Assembly: GCF_007570825.1 (NCBI RefSeq)
Contig: NZ_SUNB01000003.1
Span: forward strand, 1-64,000
Direction: 5' to 3'
Length of the DNA stretch: 64,000 bases
From: Pleionea sediminis
Lineage (GTDB): Bacteria > Pseudomonadota > Gammaproteobacteria > Enterobacterales > Kangiellaceae
Shown here: one piece after another, positions 1 to 14,814 of the stretch
How the letters are laid out: each line of letters opens with the position of its first letter
How positions within the stretch are numbered: position 1 is the stretch's first letter
Notes under the pieces: model-generated
Database searches by the model: none
Told to the model about the DNA's origin: nothing
Seen by the model: the letters and a program-made list of their open reading frames with translations, nothing else
Made by a program: the position numbers and the translations under genes

Positions 1-4449
<4,449 letters not shown>

Positions 4450-4723
4450 AAAATCCTTAAAAGCGATCCAATTTGAGAATTCGAAAAATTGACGGATAAA
4501 ATGGACGGGTATTGTACGCGAAACTTATTATACTTATGAGATTTTTTGGCGTTTTTGAGGAATATTCACGTCATTTATGCGACGTTCGCGACAGCTAGAT
4601 GCATAGATAACAACTTTTTATTCCTATCCCTTGCTGCCAACTATTAACACCAGTTTTGGTTGGTGTTTTATCGGACTGTTCGATAAAATAAGGGGATTTT
4701 TTATCAGGAGAGAATCCGTACCA

Positions 4724-5296
4724 ATGGAAAACCTAGATTCCGAAGAGTTATTACACTTAGCGATGCATGCATCAAGTCAAAACCGCCATGACGACGCTAT
4801 CCAACATCTAAAAACGGCTCTCAGCCAAGACACGAATAATGCCTTTGTTAATTACTTGCTAGCTGCAGAATATGCCTCAATTGCATTTTACGACAGAGCA
4901 CTCACCTATTTTGAAACGACCGCTGAATTAGCACCTGACCTACATGTTGCTCGTTTACAGTGGGGACTGCTACTCACAGCTCTGGATCAAATCGATAAAG
5001 CTTCGCTGGTACTCGAGCCTCTCGTCTCGCTAGAAGAAGACAATTTCTATCGACAATTTGCAAACGGGCTCCAGCTATTAATCAAAGAAGACCTCGAATC
5101 GTCACGCGATGCGATCAAAAAGGCGATTTCATTGAACGATGAGAACGTTCCACTGAATCAGGATTTTGAAAAAATCGTTAAGGAAATAGAAGCTCGTTTA
5201 TCGGGTGACAAACAGCAAGCTCAAACTGAAGAAGACGGCGACGACCAAGATAAAAGCGGCGTGAATTCATTTTTATTATCGTCTTACAATAATTAA
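4724..5296 (+). CDS. TPR-repeat protein, 190 aa
   Basis: I place the start at the ATG at 4724, preceded by AGGAGA at 4706-4711; an upstream TTG in frame has no ribosome site. The product is helical and shows three to four tetratricopeptide-like units between residues 10 and 150 (for example AIQHLKTAL, ALTYFETTAELAP and a SRDAIKKAISL unit), then an acidic, disordered tail. TPRs are protein-protein adaptors; no catalytic motif is visible. It has no signal peptide. It is followed after 2 bases by a small unknown gene in the same direction, so the two are probably co-transcribed and may be partners. The specific role is unknown. Confidence 0.75.
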   Translation: MENLDSEELLHLAMHASSQNRHDDAIQHLKTALSQDTNNAFVNYLLAAEYASIAFYDRALTYFETTAELAPDLHVARLQWGLLLTALDQIDKASLVLEPLVSLEEDNFYRQFANGLQLLIKEDLESSRDAIKKAISLNDENVPLNQDFEKIVKEIEARLSGDKQQAQTEEDGDDQDKSGVNSFLLSSYNN

Positions 5297-5298
5297 TT

Positions 5299-5667
5299 AT
5301 GAGCCGCATCAACCGTACGGATCCAATATCCAGTCTGATAGAATCATTATCTGTGACTAAAAAGTCGGGCGACAGTCCGGCTCGCTCCTCAGAATCACAG
5401 GAGCGCATGACTCATGATAACGATATCGAGCAATTGAAAAAAGAAGTGGCAACTTCAGTTTCTAAGTTGTCGACCAAAACCGACGAAGAAAAAAACATTG
5501 CTCGAAAATTAGTCATCAACAAAATGATTCAGTGGCGTTTTCAATCCATTATTTCCAATGCGGCGCATATGAGTTATCTTGTTGAATCAGTCAACAAATC
5601 AATTCAACAAGATCCTGAAGCTGATAAACTGTTAAACCAATACATCAAAGAAGTTACTAAATCCTAA
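5299..5667 (+). CDS. Small hypothetical protein, 122 aa
   Basis: I do not recognise this protein. The first 36 residues are polar and Ser-rich, probably disordered. Residues 38-122 are predicted by eye to be helical and highly charged (IEQLKKEVATSVSKL, RKLVINKMIQWRF). It has no signal peptide or membrane segment. The ATG at 5299 lies 2 bases after the preceding stop, without a clear ribosome site, suggesting coupling to the TPR gene. An internal ATG at 5407 (after AGGAG) would give a shorter form beginning MTHDNDIE, so the start is uncertain. Confidence 0.6.
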   Translation: MSRINRTDPISSLIESLSVTKKSGDSPARSSESQERMTHDNDIEQLKKEVATSVSKLSTKTDEEKNIARKLVINKMIQWRFQSIISNAAHMSYLVESVNKSIQQDPEADKLLNQYIKEVTKS

Positions 5668-5690
5668 ACACTAACTACAGATAATAACAA

Positions 5691-6704
5691 ATGAAAAAAA
5701 TTGATCTGCGCAGTGATACCGTAACCCTTCCCTCGCCAGACATGAAAGACGCCATGATGTCAGCTCCTCTCGGCGACGATGTTTATGGCGAAGATCCTAC
5801 AGTCAATCAACTTGAAAGTTACTGTGCCGCATTGCTCAACAAAGAAGCGGCTATATTTGCTCCCAGTGGTACGCAATCCAATTTATTAGGTTTAATGTCA
5901 CACTGTGAACGTGGTGATGAATATATTGTTGGACAAGATGCTCACACTTATAAATACGAAGGTGGTGGAGCAGCCGTTCTAGGGAGTATTCAGCCACAAC
6001 CTCTTGAGTATCAAGCGCCTGGAATTATACCGATAGAAAAAATTAAAGCCGCTATCAAACCGAAAGACAATCACTTCGCTCGAACGCGTTTGGTGTGTCT
6101 CGAGAACACTCAGGCGGGTGTTTGTGTTCCGTCTGATTACACAAGTCAAATCGCTGATCTTTGTAAAACAGAAGGCCTTGCTTTTCATCTTGATGGCGCT
6201 CGGTTATTTAATGCGGTTGTTGCTACAGGAGAATCTATCGAGTCAATGACCCATACTTTTGACTCTGTGTCTTTATGTTTATCAAAAGGTTTAGGTGCGC
6301 CCGCGGGCTCAGTACTTGTTGGTTCCAAAACATTAATTGAAAAAGCTCGTCGCTGGCGGAAAGTGTTAGGTGGCGCAATGCGTCAATCAGGCATGTTAGC
6401 TGGTGCTGGACTATACGCGTTACAAAATAATATCGAGCGTTTAGCAGACGATCATCGACGCGCTAAATCGTTAGCTGATGCCTTAAGAAAAATTGGGGCT
6501 CTGACAGTCAGCGAGCACAGCGGCGTCACCAATATGGTATTTGTAAATGTTCCCACCGAAAAAGTCGCTCAGCTCCAGTTGAGCGCGCAGGAAAAAAACA
6601 TTGTATTACCCGAAGGTGAGTCATTAAGACTGGTTACTCACTTAGATATTGATGATAATGCCATCGAAAAAGTGATTAATGTATTTACAAAAACCTTTAA
6701 TTAA
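5691..6704 (+). CDS. ltaE: Low-specificity L-threonine aldolase
   Basis: This PLP enzyme of fold type I cleaves L-threonine or L-allo-threonine to glycine and acetaldehyde. The N-terminus IDLRSDTVTLPSP and the YGEDPTVNQLE segment are family hallmarks. HLDGARLFNA at 166-175 supplies the aspartate that contacts the pyridine nitrogen, and Lys199 in SLCLSKGLGAPAG is the Schiff-base lysine. The length (337 aa) matches the E. coli enzyme. It is cytoplasmic, follows the small unknown gene by 23 bases in the same direction, and converges on ligA. Confidence 0.93.
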   Translation: MKKIDLRSDTVTLPSPDMKDAMMSAPLGDDVYGEDPTVNQLESYCAALLNKEAAIFAPSGTQSNLLGLMSHCERGDEYIVGQDAHTYKYEGGGAAVLGSIQPQPLEYQAPGIIPIEKIKAAIKPKDNHFARTRLVCLENTQAGVCVPSDYTSQIADLCKTEGLAFHLDGARLFNAVVATGESIESMTHTFDSVSLCLSKGLGAPAGSVLVGSKTLIEKARRWRKVLGGAMRQSGMLAGAGLYALQNNIERLADDHRRAKSLADALRKIGALTVSEHSGVTNMVFVNVPTEKVAQLQLSAQEKNIVLPEGESLRLVTHLDIDDNAIEKVINVFTKTFN

Positions 6705-6741
6705 TTTTTAGACTAATTAGATTTTGTTTTGAGTCTATAAA

Positions 6742-6779
6742 AAAGCTTGAGCGATTTAATCTTGTTATACTCAAGCTTT
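6742..6779. terminator. Possible terminator hairpin between ltaE and ligA
   Basis: AAAGCTTGAG at 6742-6751 is the exact inverse of CTCAAGCTTT at 6770-6779, with an 18-base loop. It lies between convergent genes. The loop is long and the T-tract poor, so function as a terminator is only plausible. Confidence 0.4.
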
Positions 6780-6828
6780 ACACTAAGACTCAATAGTCAA
6801 TTGAACTTTTGAACGTTACACTTCAATA

Positions 6829-8847
<2,019 letters not shown>

Positions 8848-8858
8848 CTACTTTTGGA

Positions 8859-9641
8859 TTAAGATTGTGTTAATTGACGGCGTTTGTATTCTTTGATTTG
8901 TTCTAATTCGTGCTGACGAGTTTGATCGGTAAACACACTGCGTGAGCTGTCCATTAATTTACCGCCAAACTCATCCTTTAGTGCACGAGCCGTATCAACC
9001 ATCGTTTGATAAGCCGTGTCTGGTTCGTAACTACCAGGCACACCCATAAAAAAGGAAATGCCTTTGAAAGTTTCGTTTGCCATGGTTTGCACATCAAACG
9101 TACCCGGCTCAAATGCATTCGCAATGGAAAAATATTTTTTGTTCGTTGCCTGTGGCGATTTATAACGGTGAAAAATATTCATATCACCAAATCGGCAACC
9201 TCTTTCAATAAGAAGTTGCAACAGTTTTTCGCCCGCAAAGCCCTCTTCTGGCGCCAGCAATGTTACCGAAAAAATGAGCTCAGGTTCAACATCGGGATCA
9301 ACCGGTTCTTCTTCCATAGCACTGAAAGAGTCTTGCTGCGAAGTTACCGTAATGGGATCGTCTCGAGTCGCTACAAGGGATTCAGTAGCTGAATTTTCTG
9401 TTTGATGATTTGTCGCAAAATCAGATTCTCGTTCACCCAGTTTTTTTACACGCACCTCACCGATTCCATCCATATCAAAGCCGCCGTTATCTCGAGCTTC
9501 TGATACATCCCGTGAATTACGCATTTCCGGAATCGAACTTTTCTGTTTGCCTTTTTGACTGCGACGCCATCCATCGTAGGCAACATAACCCACTACCGCA
9601 GCACCCAATACGCCTAAAATAATACGAAGTTCCCACTCCAT
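8859..9641 (-). CDS. zipA: Cell division protein ZipA
   Basis: ZipA anchors FtsZ to the inner membrane in gammaproteobacteria. The N-terminus (WELRIILGVLGAAVVGYVAY) is a single membrane segment, followed by a basic stretch, a disordered acidic linker to about residue 120, and the C-terminal FtsZ-binding domain from about 125 (PELIFSVTLLAPEEGFAGE ... FFMGVPGSYEP). Its length of 260 aa is short to average because the linker varies. It sits 17 bases downstream of smc and 23 bases upstream of ligA, the usual gammaproteobacterial arrangement. Confidence 0.93.
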   Translation of the reverse strand: MEWELRIILGVLGAAVVGYVAYDGWRRSQKGKQKSSIPEMRNSRDVSEARDNGGFDMDGIGEVRVKKLGERESDFATNHQTENSATESLVATRDDPITVTSQQDSFSAMEEEPVDPDVEPELIFSVTLLAPEEGFAGEKLLQLLIERGCRFGDMNIFHRYKSPQATNKKYFSIANAFEPGTFDVQTMANETFKGISFFMGVPGSYEPDTAYQTMVDTARALKDEFGGKLMDSSRSVFTDQTRQHELEQIKEYKRRQLTQS

Positions 9642-9658
9642 GTGAAAATGCCTCTTCG

Positions 9659-12600
9659 TTACATAGCTGCCATAGCAGCAGCTTCATCAATATCTACAGC
9701 AACTAGCCGTGATACACCGGGTTCTTGCATGGTAACACCGGCAAGTTGATGCGCCATTTCCATCGCCACTTTATTGTGCGATATGTAAATGAACTGAACT
9801 TTTTCTGACATACTTTTTACCAGGTTACAGAAACGTCCAACGTTTGCATCGTCTAATGGAGCGTCAACCTCATCCAACATACAAAACGGTGCTGGATTAA
9901 GTTGGAAAATTGAAAACACCAACGCAATCGCTGTTAATGCTTTCTCTCCACCCGATAACAAATGTATCGTTGAATTTCTCTTACCAGGAGGACGTGCCAT
10001 CACTGCAACACCAGTATCCAGTAAGTCATCTCCGGTCAACTCTAAATAAGCATGACCGCCGCCAAATACTTTGGGGAATAACTCTTTCAAACCCGAATTA
10101 ATTTTTTCGAACGTCTCTTTAAATCGCGTTCTTGTTTCTTTATCAATTTTACGAATTGCAGACTCTAAAGTCTCCATCGCTTCCAACAAGTCAGCGTGCT
10201 GCTCATCTAAATAAACTTTACGCTCCGATTGTTGTTTGTGTTCTTCGATCGCCGCTAGATTGATCGCTCCGAGACGTTGAACCTTGCCATTGATCGCCTC
10301 TAACTTTTCTTGCCAATCGTGTTCGTTGGCGTCTTCCGGCAAACTTTCAGCGATAGATTCAATGGATTGCTCATCGTCAGCCAAAGACTCGGCCTGAGTA
10401 TTTTGCCGAGTTTTGCATTCTTGCCATTCCATTTTCGAGCGCTCAAGTCGACTTCGAATGGCTTGTGCCGCCTGTTCTGCTTCCAAACGCTTTTTATCAA
10501 TTGCACGAAGTTTGTTATCAGCTTCGGTCACTTTTTCTCGCGCTGTACGTAATTCTTCTTCGACTAACAAACGTTTCTCGAGCGCTTCTTCTAATTCAAT
10601 CTTTTGATCATCACCCGGTTCTTCAAGTGTACTAATACTATCTTGCAACTCGACTTTACGTTGTTGCAACTGGGCTATTTGTTGATCCATTCTTTGGAAG
10701 TTATTCTTAGCGGAATTGATTTCAGTTCGCAAAGATTCCACACGTAACGCTAATTTGTGAGCAACGTCTTTTGCTTCGCGCGCTCGGTTTCGGGCCTGTT
10801 CCAGTTCGCTACGAATTTCCTCACGCGTTGCCGTTAAAGATTCCTTTTTATCCGTATCGCTGGCCATGTGTTCTACCAAGCCCTCAATCACTTTACGGCT
10901 GGCGACTAACGATTTTTCATCGTCATCCATTTGTCGAACGGCTTCAGCTCGTTCGCGTTTCAGCGTTTCAATTCGTTTGCGGGTTTGTTCCAGCTTGGCT
11001 TGTTGACTACCCACACGTGCACGCAACTCGCTGTACTTTTTATTGGCTTCTTTTAGCTCTCGCTGTTTTTGTTCCCAACTATTTTCTAAATCACGAATAT
11101 TATCGCGAACTTCCGCTTCCTGTTCGTTTAGCTCGTCTAATAACAATTCCTTTTCTTCCAACAATACGACGAGCTCTTTTAATTCTGCTTCGCGTTCAAC
11201 TAATCCGGCTTCATCTTTTGTCGCACGCGACACACGAATCCAATCCTTGCTAATCCAAAGACCATCTTTAGTGACGGCACTTTCTTTTCCTTCCAATTCA
11301 TTTTGAATGGCTAACGCATCTTCTAATGTTTCTACACATCGAACAGAATTCAACAACCCCGTTAAATCGGCAGGACCTTGCACTTTACTGGCCAGACTAT
11401 TGGGCTCACCTGATGAACCATTTGATGTTTTAAAAAATTGAAGAGAACCTTCGGTTAATTCCTCTAAGCGACTGGTTAAAGAAAAATCATCAACCAATAC
11501 GGCTTGTAACGTTTCACCCAATACCGTCTCAACGGCTTTTTCCCAACCCGTGTCAACCTTTAGCGATTCGACCAAACGAGGTTGTGCTGCTAGGCCAGAT
11601 TGCTCAAGCCATTGTTTGGTCTTTTTATTTTCACCACCCAATGCTGCGCTTTGTAGCGCTTCTAGCGAGACTTTACGCCCTTGCATTTTTTGCACTTCAC
11701 GACGCAACTCATCAATTTGTTGACTTTTATTCCGGCGCTTATCGCGAAGATCGGAAATCTTCTCCACAAACTCGTCAACGGTTTCCGACAAGGTTGCGGC
11801 TTCTAATTCGACTTTCGATAATTCATTGGAAGCCTCTACCATTGACGCTTCCATCGGTTCAGCAGTCAAGTTTTCGAGTTCGCGATCCATATTGTCGATG
11901 CGTGACGACAATCGAGTGGAATGAGATTCCAAATGTTGTATTCGAGTTTTTTCAACTTCGAGCTTTTGCGTATTCCCTGAAGCCCCCTGATTAAATGCAT
12001 CCCAATCTTGCTGCCATTGATTCATCGACTCTTCTAACTGGCTTAATCGTTCTTGCGAAGCTTCAACGGTTTCATTATGCATTTCGAGTTCCGGCTCAGC
12101 TTCCATCAACTCTTGCTGTAGCGTTTCCATGCGATCTTCATCGCTGAGTTTCTGCTCCATTTGTTGGGATAAAGAACTGGAGGTGCTTTGAAGATCTTCT
12201 AATAATTGAGTTTTACGCTCAGACTGATGTTTGATGGCTTGCTCTAAACGAGCGATATCGGCACCGATTCCATAGTAACGTCCTTGAACTTCGTTAAAAT
12301 GGTCACTTAACTCAACGTGTAAATCTCGGGTTTGCTCAATCTCAGCATCCGCCCGACGTTGCTCTGCAATGCGCGACTCGAGTTCTGTTTCAAGCTGGTT
12401 AATGAGCGTTTCAAATTCTTTCATTTGCTGGTCAAATCGCTGCCATCTTAAAACTGACAATTGAGATTTCAGCTCACGCTCTTCACTCTTTAACTCTTTG
12501 TATTTCATTGCAGCGTTTGCTTGACGTTGCAAATGCGCCAATTGTTTACCCAGCTCTTCTCGAATATCCTCAAGACGCTCAAGATTTTCTCGAGTATGAC

Positions 12601-13153
12601 GAATTCTGGTTTCAGTTTCTCGACGTCGATCTTTGTATTTGGAGATACCTGCGGCTTCTTCAATAAAAACTCTTAATTCCGCAGGTTTCGATTCGATTAA
12701 ACGAGAGATCATGCCCTGTTCAATAATCGCGTAGGAACGTGGCCCTAGACCGGTGCCAAGGAATATATCGGTAATGTCTTTACGACGACATTTTGTTCCG
12801 TTTAAAAAGTAAGTCGATTGACCATCACGGGTGACTGAACGTCGAACAGAAATTTCACTATAAGATGCGTACTCACCAACCAATTTGCCTTCGCTATTAT
12901 CGAAGACCAATTCAATACTGGCTTGACCAACAGGCTTACGTGCTGTCGACCCATTAAAAATAACGTCGGTCATTGAATCGCCACGCAAGTGCTTGGCAGA
13001 GGATTCTCCCATTACCCAGCGAACAGCATCGATCAGATTCGACTTTCCACAGCCGTTTGGCCCCACAATCGCAGTTAGATTTTGCGGAAAAGGCACAACG
13101 GTAGGATCAACAAACGATTTAAATCCTGCCAATTTTATCTGTTTTAAGCGCAT
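9659..13153 (-). CDS. smc: Chromosome segregation ATPase SMC
   Basis: SMC dimers with ScpA and ScpB organise and separate chromosomes. The head Walker A is at 31-39 (GPNGCGKSN), the ABC signature at about 1067-1075 (LSGGEKALT) and Walker B at about 1089-1098 (FCMLDEVDAP). Two long coiled coils, rich in Glu, Gln, Arg and Leu, flank a hinge at about 510-660. The length is 1164 aa. It is the first gene of smc-zipA-ligA and diverges from cysZ, so its promoter should lie in 13154-13306. A true SMC rather than MukB is present. Confidence 0.97.
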   Translation of the reverse strand: MRLKQIKLAGFKSFVDPTVVPFPQNLTAIVGPNGCGKSNLIDAVRWVMGESSAKHLRGDSMTDVIFNGSTARKPVGQASIELVFDNSEGKLVGEYASYSEISVRRSVTRDGQSTYFLNGTKCRRKDITDIFLGTGLGPRSYAIIEQGMISRLIESKPAELRVFIEEAAGISKYKDRRRETETRIRHTRENLERLEDIREELGKQLAHLQRQANAAMKYKELKSEERELKSQLSVLRWQRFDQQMKEFETLINQLETELESRIAEQRRADAEIEQTRDLHVELSDHFNEVQGRYYGIGADIARLEQAIKHQSERKTQLLEDLQSTSSSLSQQMEQKLSDEDRMETLQQELMEAEPELEMHNETVEASQERLSQLEESMNQWQQDWDAFNQGASGNTQKLEVEKTRIQHLESHSTRLSSRIDNMDRELENLTAEPMEASMVEASNELSKVELEAATLSETVDEFVEKISDLRDKRRNKSQQIDELRREVQKMQGRKVSLEALQSAALGGENKKTKQWLEQSGLAAQPRLVESLKVDTGWEKAVETVLGETLQAVLVDDFSLTSRLEELTEGSLQFFKTSNGSSGEPNSLASKVQGPADLTGLLNSVRCVETLEDALAIQNELEGKESAVTKDGLWISKDWIRVSRATKDEAGLVEREAELKELVVLLEEKELLLDELNEQEAEVRDNIRDLENSWEQKQRELKEANKKYSELRARVGSQQAKLEQTRKRIETLKRERAEAVRQMDDDEKSLVASRKVIEGLVEHMASDTDKKESLTATREEIRSELEQARNRAREAKDVAHKLALRVESLRTEINSAKNNFQRMDQQIAQLQQRKVELQDSISTLEEPGDDQKIELEEALEKRLLVEEELRTAREKVTEADNKLRAIDKKRLEAEQAAQAIRSRLERSKMEWQECKTRQNTQAESLADDEQSIESIAESLPEDANEHDWQEKLEAINGKVQRLGAINLAAIEEHKQQSERKVYLDEQHADLLEAMETLESAIRKIDKETRTRFKETFEKINSGLKELFPKVFGGGHAYLELTGDDLLDTGVAVMARPPGKRNSTIHLLSGGEKALTAIALVFSIFQLNPAPFCMLDEVDAPLDDANVGRFCNLVKSMSEKVQFIYISHNKVAMEMAHQLAGVTMQEPGVSRLVAVDIDEAAAMAAM

Positions 13154-13306
13154 AACCCTGAAATCTTTGTTTTTTATCTTTACAATGAGGGGATTAAATT
13201 TGAGAAAATACGTTAGCTCATTGCTTTATTGTATAGCCTTGTAGTTTAAATTATTTCACTTCTGAAACACACTACTGTTTCAAAAATAAGAGAATATTTT
13301 TAGTTT

Positions 13307-14059
13307 ATGGTTAAAACAGGATTTAGTGGTGCTCAATATTTCACCAAAGGGTTGCATTTAGTACGTCAGAAAGGCATTCGGCATTATGTGATATTGCCTT
13401 TATTGATAAATTTAGTCTTATTATCGGCGGGCTGTATCTGGCTGTTTACTAGCTTAATGGAATGGAAAGACGATATCTATCAATCCAGTGGCAGCATTGT
13501 TCAGTGGTTTTTCGATAATTTGGGCTGGCTCATTTGGCCAATCGCCTTTATCGCTATTTTTATCACTGTGTTTTATTTTTTCGCCATAATCGCGAACTGG
13601 CTGGCAGCGCCTTTTAACGGCCTACTCGCCGAAGCCGTCGAAAGGCATCTTTCCGGAGAATCCATTAACGAAGACACCGGTGGATTTGTCGGGGCGATGA
13701 AAGACTTACCTAGAATTTTTGGTCGCGAGTGGGCCAAGTTTAAGTATTGGTTACCCAAAGCCATCGGTTGTTTGCTGTTATTTCTCATTCCTGGTGTTAA
13801 TTTGATTGCACCGGTTGTCTGGTTCATTTTTAGCGCCTGGATGATGTCGGTCCAATACGTCGATTATCCCATGGACAATCATAAAATTAGCTTTCAAACC
13901 ATGCTCGAACACTTAAGAGCAAAACGAGGTGGTCCACTTGGGTTTGGCTCGATGATTTTATTAGTTACGATGATACCGGTTCTTAATATTTTAGTGATGC
14001 CCGTAGCTGTTGCCGGCGCAACCGCACTCTGGTTTGAAAATTACCGCCAGGAATCTTAA
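13307..14059 (+). CDS. cysZ: CysZ-type sulfate permease
   Basis: The product belongs to the EI24/CysZ family, which moves sulfate into the cell for cysteine synthesis. At 250 aa it matches the family. The opening (SGAQYFTKGLHLVRQKGIRHYVILPLLINL) resembles CysZ, here split across a soluble helix and the first membrane segment. Further hydrophobic stretches lie at about 65-100, 150-180 and 215-240. Its position opposite smc, upstream of zipA-ligA, is the same as in several other gammaproteobacteria. A hairpin with a T-run follows at 14085. Confidence 0.88.
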   Translation: MVKTGFSGAQYFTKGLHLVRQKGIRHYVILPLLINLVLLSAGCIWLFTSLMEWKDDIYQSSGSIVQWFFDNLGWLIWPIAFIAIFITVFYFFAIIANWLAAPFNGLLAEAVERHLSGESINEDTGGFVGAMKDLPRIFGREWAKFKYWLPKAIGCLLLFLIPGVNLIAPVVWFIFSAWMMSVQYVDYPMDNHKISFQTMLEHLRAKRGGPLGFGSMILLVTMIPVLNILVMPVAVAGATALWFENYRQES

Positions 14060-14084
14060 CCACCTTAATGTTCTAAATTCAGCC

Positions 14085-14110
14085 AAAGTCTTTTTGAGCG
14101 AGACTTTTTT
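14085..14110 (+). terminator. Intrinsic terminator of cysZ
   Basis: AAAGTCT (14085-14091) pairs with AGACTTT (14101-14107) across a 9-base loop, and the T-run continues to 14110. It lies 26 bases beyond the cysZ stop. Confidence 0.6.
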
Positions 14111-14155
14111 GGGCAATATATTTTTGAACGATATTCAAAAGGTTATATTCTGGGC

Positions 14156-14188
14156 AAAAAAAAGCCGCTTACTCATGAGTAAGCGGCA
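14156..14188 (-). terminator. Intrinsic terminator of the 14.2 kb gene
   Basis: A 24-base perfect palindrome at 14165-14188 (arms GCCGCTTACTCA / TGAGTAAGCGGC) is followed on the minus strand by a run of T residues, seen as A on the plus strand at 14156-14164. It lies 19 bases past the stop of the minus-strand gene at 14208. Confidence 0.85.
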
Positions 14189-14207
14189 TAATTAACCAAG
14201 TTAAAAG

Positions 14208-14669
14208 TTAAAAATGTTGCGTAATTGACATTAGAAATCGAGGACGCCGAATCTCATCTTCAAGGCCTTTATCGAAAGAAAAATAATTTCTACCGCCTGG
14301 ATAAGAATCGAACAAACTGTAGCCTTGAACGGTTATACGAAACACCAATGGCTTGGAATAACTGTAATCATTCAAACTGTAAGCAGCAAAATCATACAAA
14401 CTCAGCAACGACAGCTCGTACATGTCGACGGGCGTTGGATTATTGTATTCTGCAACTTCAAAACCAAAGCGTTCGCCAATGGGAATCGTTAGGGCCATCG
14501 ATTCCATCACGAAGGGCTCATAAGCGTGCGTTGGGTAGATGAGAGAATCATCTCCATCACAGTACGCATTTAGGGCAATTATCCCCGAAAATATTGCGAC
14601 CGCACTCTTCTTCATCCGTGAAACGAGTGCGTTTAATGAATACTTCATAACACTCACACGATAACTCAT
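14208..14669 (-). CDS. Exported hypothetical protein, up to 153 aa
   Basis: I do not recognise this protein. An internal methionine (ATG at 14615) begins MKKSAVAIFSGIIALNAYC, a good Sec signal peptide, so the mature protein is probably periplasmic or outer-membrane. Starts at 14669 and 14648 are also possible, and none has a strong ribosome site. The rest is aromatic-rich with many Tyr, Phe and Ser residues and ends ITQHF; a C-terminal aromatic residue is seen in many outer-membrane beta proteins, but this one is short. A strong terminator directly follows, supporting a real gene. Confidence 0.6.
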   Translation of the reverse strand: MSYRVSVMKYSLNALVSRMKKSAVAIFSGIIALNAYCDGDDSLIYPTHAYEPFVMESMALTIPIGERFGFEVAEYNNPTPVDMYELSLLSLYDFAAYSLNDYSYSKPLVFRITVQGYSLFDSYPGGRNYFSFDKGLEDEIRRPRFLMSITQHF

Positions 14670-14814
14670 ATTTCGATAATTGAGATAAGTGTAACAAATT
14701 TGTTCAAAATTCCAACAATAAAATATTCAATTTGCGACTTATTCTGCAGAATTCCTAAATTTGCGTGATAAAAACAAGTTATTTATGTCGCCATTTAGTA
14801 TCAAAAGTTAAAGT

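Noticed and set aside
10771-11253. Plus-strand ORF of 160 codons
   Set aside because: It lies wholly inside smc and is Arg/Leu/Phe/Pro-rich, as expected from reading a coiled-coil gene backwards.
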